Below, in pieces: positions 60,866-64,000 of a stretch of 64,000 nucleotides of DNA. Source of the DNA: Gammaproteobacteria bacterium. GTDB lineage: Bacteria; Pseudomonadota; Gammaproteobacteria; Steroidobacterales; Steroidobacteraceae. Made by a program: the position numbers and the translations under genes. Position 1 is the stretch's first letter. Every line of letters starts with the position of its first letter. Under the pieces are notes generated by a model. It had not been told where the DNA came from, made no database searches, and saw nothing but the letters and a program-made list of their open reading frames with translations. The stretch lies in the NCBI GenBank assembly GCA_016882265.1, contig VGVB01000010.1:1-64000 (forward strand), given 5' to 3'.

Positions 60866-61103
60866 GAAATCGTAACCTGTTGTTCTGGAATGACCACAGG
60901 AATCAAAATTGAACATAACACCACCTGAAGGGATGGTGACCGTAAGGTTTCTCGACACGGCCGCCGGCGCCTTCCAGCGGGCGGATCCCGGCAGACCCTG
61001 TCAGGCCGAGGCCTCTCCGATTCAGGCAGGATTCAGTTCGCGCATCTAAGATACCGGGCCGGCGCTGGATCGGGCGCCCGGCAGGCGGAACCGAGGGCGG
61101 AAG

Positions 61104-63641
61104 ATGCCGGCATCTACGGCGTGGCGTGCTGCCATTTACCACAGACACCAACGTGTCCGCCACCGCTGGCCCGCCATCGCCAGTGTGCTGCTGCTCGCCG
61201 CGTTCGCGCCGGCGAGCCATGCACTCGGTACCGGCGAACTGGTCGATGTCGTCATTCAGGCCGTCGAGCCGCAGCTCGCGCCGGCCAAGCCGCTGGTCGT
61301 CTGCCTGATCGGCGGCAAGAGCATGGAGCAGTGCGTGCAGGTCGAGCTGCAGAAGCAGGCCGGCGGGCTGCAGCAGCAGGCGGCCGGGCAACTGCCGTTC
61401 AACCCCAACGACAACCGCATCCAGCAGATCATCGTGATCGCCAAGGCCGCATCGGCCGGCCAGTGGCTGGAGGTGCTGAACAAAGGCGGGCCGACGGTGG
61501 CGAAGATCGTCGGCTGCGCGGCGCTGCCGCCGGGCGTCAAGAGCGTCGGCTGCCCGATCGTCGAGTACGTCGTCGACCACAACAAGAACCTGCTCGACAA
61601 GGCTCATGCCGCCGTGCAGGGCCCGGACTGGTGGGCGCTGGTCGAGCTGCTCGGGCCGCAGACCGCCTGCAGCTTCATCCCGATTCCGGAAATCAAGTCG
61701 ACATTGTGCGGGCCGTTCGGCGAGGCGCTGGCGGCGCTCGCCGGCTTCGCGGAAGGCGGCGTGAACGCGATCGGCAATTTCCTCGGCGACCTGGCCGGCG
61801 CCGTCGTCAGCTTCACCGAGGACCTGGCCGGACAGAGCCCGCCGATGCCAGCGGACAAGTTCTACGCCGAGCACTGGCTGCCGCACGTGCACCGCTATGT
61901 GATGTCGGCCCTGTGGGAACCATCCGGAATGAAAGGCGTGGAGGCCGATTCCTGGGTCTTCGGCAACTGCGTGAGCTACTTCGACAGTCACAAAGCCTCG
62001 GAGGCCACCGCGAAGAAAGTCTGCAGCCGGATGCAGAGTCATGCGATGGCACTGGTCAACAGTTCGGCGACTGCCGTCAAGGCGGCGGTTCCCGCCTACC
62101 TGGCCGCGACGTTGCGGCCGCAGCTTCCGCGCCTGCGGATCCTGCACTTCGAACCCCAGCCCGGCGAGGCGGTCAAGCTGGGCGAGAAGAACTGGCCGTA
62201 TCTCAAGCCTTACGACCAGCTTTATTCCCAGTGCGTGATGGACCTGCGCAAGCGCATCGGGGTCATGGGATGGCTGCCGAACCAGTATCCCTACGGCAAG
62301 TGGACCACGCAACCCGACAATGCCTGGAAGTGGGCCTGCGACCAGGCAATGCTGGCGATCGTCAAGGAGTTGAATGGCTGGCGCCAGCAGGGCGCCCAGC
62401 AACTGCTGGCGAAGATGTCCGGCGTCGGCTGCCAGCGCAGGATCCCCAACGACAATCAGTTCCAGAACACAAAGACGTTCAACGCAAAGCTGTATCTCGT
62501 CTGCGCGACTTACGACGGCTACGACACCTGCCGCCGCGAGATCACGGCCCACGGTGTCCCGGGCCACGAGCAGTGTGAAATCGGACAACAGGCCGGCGTC
62601 AAGCTGGCGGCACAGGTCGCCGCCGAGCTCGGCACGAAGCGCTGCGCGCTGACGCCGAACTACGCCAACATCCGCTGCACGCGGCCGTGGAAGTTCGAGC
62701 AGTGCCTGGCGCGTGCGCTGCCGCCGGAGGACGCGCCGGCCTGGCATGGCCAGCGGATCAACTGCGAACTGAAGGAGGATCCGCAATTCACGGCCGGGCT
62801 GCAGCAGGTCCGGCAGATCCTGTTCCAGGTGAACGGCGGCGTCGGTTCGAAGACCGACGCGATCGGCAGCAAGCAGGGACAGGCCGGCGCGTGGAAACCG
62901 GCGACCGGCCAGAACTGTTGGGCGACCCAGGATCCGCTGGCGATCCGCTGCAAGTCCGAGGAAACCCTGGCCGCGCAGGGCCTCAGCCTGCCGGCCTGCG
63001 CGCTGCACGATCCGAACCGCGACGGCGCCGATGAACCCTGCGTGCAGCAGATCGTGCGGGCACGATCGGCCATCGAGCTGGCGCAGGGCGGCCAGCCCGT
63101 GCAGGTGCCGATCCAGTTGCCGGCGGCAGACCGACCGCCGGCGGGTGGCCGGCTCAGCAGCGGCGCGCTGGCCGGACTGGTCGGCCAGATCCGCGCGACC
63201 GTGCTGCGCATCGAGGCCGAAGGGCTGTTCCGAGACGGTGCGTTCCAGCTTCGCGGCGGGCAGATCACGGCACAACCGATGAGCGGCTTCGGTCCGGACT
63301 GGGGCGGCAACGCCCAGCTCTTCTGGCACGGTGGCGGCGTGGGCGCCGTGCTCGATCTGATGATCGACGTGCCGCAGGACGGCGCCTGGGTCGTCGAAAT
63401 TGACCTCACGCGGGCGCCGGACTATGGTCAGCTCGCCTTCGAGGTCGACCAGCACCGCGTGGCCGCGTCGTTCGATGGCTACGCGCCCGGTGTCGTCGGG
63501 CCGGTGACCGTTACGCTCGGCACGTTCGCGATGCGCCAGGGGCGGCGACCGGTGAGCCTGATGATCACCGGCCGCAACCCAGCCTCGACCGGATTCCTGG
63601 CCGGCGTCGATCGGATCCTGCTGAAGCCATCAGGGGGTTGA
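61104..63641 (+). CDS. Large exported cysteine-rich protein with a C-terminal carbohydrate-binding-like domain
   Basis: 845 residues with a long signal region ending at LAAFAPASHA. The mature protein has about 22 Cys spread through residues 60-650, suggesting many disulfides. I do not recognise the central region. The last 100 residues (ISLE-like strands, then GPVTVTLGTFAMRQGRRPVS and TGRNPASTGFLAGVDRILL) resemble the jelly-roll tail found in DUF2961 and glycosidase proteins, where it may bind sugars. The 311-bp gap to the divergent PEP-CTERM gene holds the sigma-54 site for that gene; no clear promoter for this gene was seen. A long antisense frame was rejected. The next gene starts 1 bp after its stop. 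Confidence 0.8.
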   Translation: MPASTAWRAAIYHRHQRVRHRWPAIASVLLLAAFAPASHALGTGELVDVVIQAVEPQLAPAKPLVVCLIGGKSMEQCVQVELQKQAGGLQQQAAGQLPFNPNDNRIQQIIVIAKAASAGQWLEVLNKGGPTVAKIVGCAALPPGVKSVGCPIVEYVVDHNKNLLDKAHAAVQGPDWWALVELLGPQTACSFIPIPEIKSTLCGPFGEALAALAGFAEGGVNAIGNFLGDLAGAVVSFTEDLAGQSPPMPADKFYAEHWLPHVHRYVMSALWEPSGMKGVEADSWVFGNCVSYFDSHKASEATAKKVCSRMQSHAMALVNSSATAVKAAVPAYLAATLRPQLPRLRILHFEPQPGEAVKLGEKNWPYLKPYDQLYSQCVMDLRKRIGVMGWLPNQYPYGKWTTQPDNAWKWACDQAMLAIVKELNGWRQQGAQQLLAKMSGVGCQRRIPNDNQFQNTKTFNAKLYLVCATYDGYDTCRREITAHGVPGHEQCEIGQQAGVKLAAQVAAELGTKRCALTPNYANIRCTRPWKFEQCLARALPPEDAPAWHGQRINCELKEDPQFTAGLQQVRQILFQVNGGVGSKTDAIGSKQGQAGAWKPATGQNCWATQDPLAIRCKSEETLAAQGLSLPACALHDPNRDGADEPCVQQIVRARSAIELAQGGQPVQVPIQLPAADRPPAGGRLSSGALAGLVGQIRATVLRIEAEGLFRDGAFQLRGGQITAQPMSGFGPDWGGNAQLFWHGGGVGAVLDLMIDVPQDGAWVVEIDLTRAPDYGQLAFEVDQHRVAASFDGYAPGVVGPVTVTLGTFAMRQGRRPVSLMITGRNPASTGFLAGVDRILLKPSGG

Positions 63642-63642
63642 C

Positions 63643-64000
63643 ATGAGAATCGGGCAAGTTGGCGCCGTGGCGCTGGGCGGTCTGCTGGTCGCGGCGGCGG
63701 TTGCGGAAGAGAAGATGTTCGAGCCGCCCATGCATGCCGGCTATCGCGTCGACATCTGCCGGGTCTGGGGCAGCGAATGCGGCCAGCCCGCGGCGGACGA
63801 GTTCTGCCGATTGCAGGGTTTCGAGCGCGCCGACTTCTTCATGGTCGACAACGACATCGGCGCCGCAACACCGACCAGGATCCTCGCCGACGGCAAGGTC
63901 TGCGACCAGGGCTTCTGCGACGGCTTCGGCGCGATCCACTGCGTGCGCGCGGACGCTGCGCCGCAGGGCAGTACGACGCCGGCGACTCAGCCGGGACGAA
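63643..64000 (+). CDS. Exported cysteine-rich protein, cut by the window end
   Basis: The ATG at 63643 follows GGGGG by 5 nt and lies directly after the 845-residue gene. The first 119 residues show a signal peptide (VGAVALGGLLVAAAVA) and a small Cys-rich domain with VDICRVWGSECGQPAADEFC, a strand AATPTRILADG and KVCDQGFCDGFGAIHC (six Cys). I recall this WG-x-x-CG-x-PAAD-x-x-C pattern from short secreted proteins without a name. The 3' end lies outside the window. It is co-transcribed with the preceding gene. Confidence 0.75.
   Translation, partial: MRIGQVGAVALGGLLVAAAVAEEKMFEPPMHAGYRVDICRVWGSECGQPAADEFCRLQGFERADFFMVDNDIGAATPTRILADGKVCDQGFCDGFGAIHCVRADAAPQGSTTPATQPGR

Noticed and set aside
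60903..63455. 850-codon frame antisense to the large exported protein
   Set aside because: The plus-strand protein has a signal peptide, evenly spaced Cys and a recognisable C-terminal domain; the minus frame is His/Gln/Arg/Leu-rich and would run through the PEP-CTERM promoter.

Overview
The window is 64 kb of GC-rich chromosomal DNA with dense, short-spaced operons. It looks like a high-GC gammaproteobacterium, perhaps near Xanthomonadales, Nevskiales or Steroidobacterales. The basis is the set of conserved clusters gatCAB, mreBCD-mrdA-rodA-mltB-rlpA-dacA, lipB/lipA, murU-amgK, lptD-surA-pdxA-rsmA-apaG-apaH, lgt-thyA-folA and glnE-kdkA-waaA, together with a TonB-dependent receptor and a PEP-CTERM protein. 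The lineage is an inference from gene order and protein style. No tRNA, rRNA, CRISPR array, transposase or integrase was recognised.

Layout. 0-7.7 kb: a tripartite efflux module (lipoprotein adaptor plus two RND permeases), without an outer-membrane channel in view. 7.8-11.1 kb (minus): gatCAB, divergent from mreB. 11.2-22.9 kb (plus): the rod-shape and peptidoglycan block mreB, mreC, mreD, mrdA, rodA, mltB, rlpA, then a Phd/VapC-type toxin-antitoxin pair, dacA and a D-amino-acid aminotransferase. 23-25.4 kb: a TonB-dependent receptor. 25.4-29.3 kb (minus): lipB, an OsmC-like gene, lipA, murU, amgK. 29.3-36.3 kb (plus): lptD, surA, pdxA, rsmA, usp, apaG, apaH. 36.3-40.7 kb (minus): a small periplasmic protein, folA, a SET-domain gene, thyA, lgt, rlmI. 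40.8-46.3 kb: a YyaL-type thioredoxin-fold protein, a GFA-family gene, a threonine dehydratase-like enzyme and ilvD. 46.6-55.4 kb (minus): glnE, a zinc-ribbon protein, kdkA, waaA, a fold-III decarboxylase, a Tat-exported M15-like protein, a cytochrome c lipoprotein, a DUF486 membrane protein and a beta-carbonic anhydrase. 56-59.5 kb (plus): a MaoC-like protein, an M28 peptidase and a DmdA/GcvT-like protein. 59.5-64 kb: an accessory group of exported proteins (signal-peptide Hcp-like, PEP-CTERM, a cysteine-rich 845-residue protein, and a second cysteine-rich protein cut by the window end).

The most unusual feature is a family of structured intergenic repeats. Each full copy is about 190 bp and carries two related inverted hairpins (A, about 83 nt; B, about 52 nt). 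I count nine B hairpins at five loci: a 172-bp tandem array between mreB and mreC, copies on both sides of the toxin-antitoxin pair, one inverted copy after ilvD, and two copies between glnE and the MaoC gene. Arm mutations are compensated on the opposite arm in several copies, and the B loop keeps a GATC in all nine. The arrangement resembles REP/BIME elements, but no RAYT transposase is in the window. A second point of interest is the 59.5-64 kb exported-protein locus, where the PEP-CTERM gene has a good sigma-54 type promoter.
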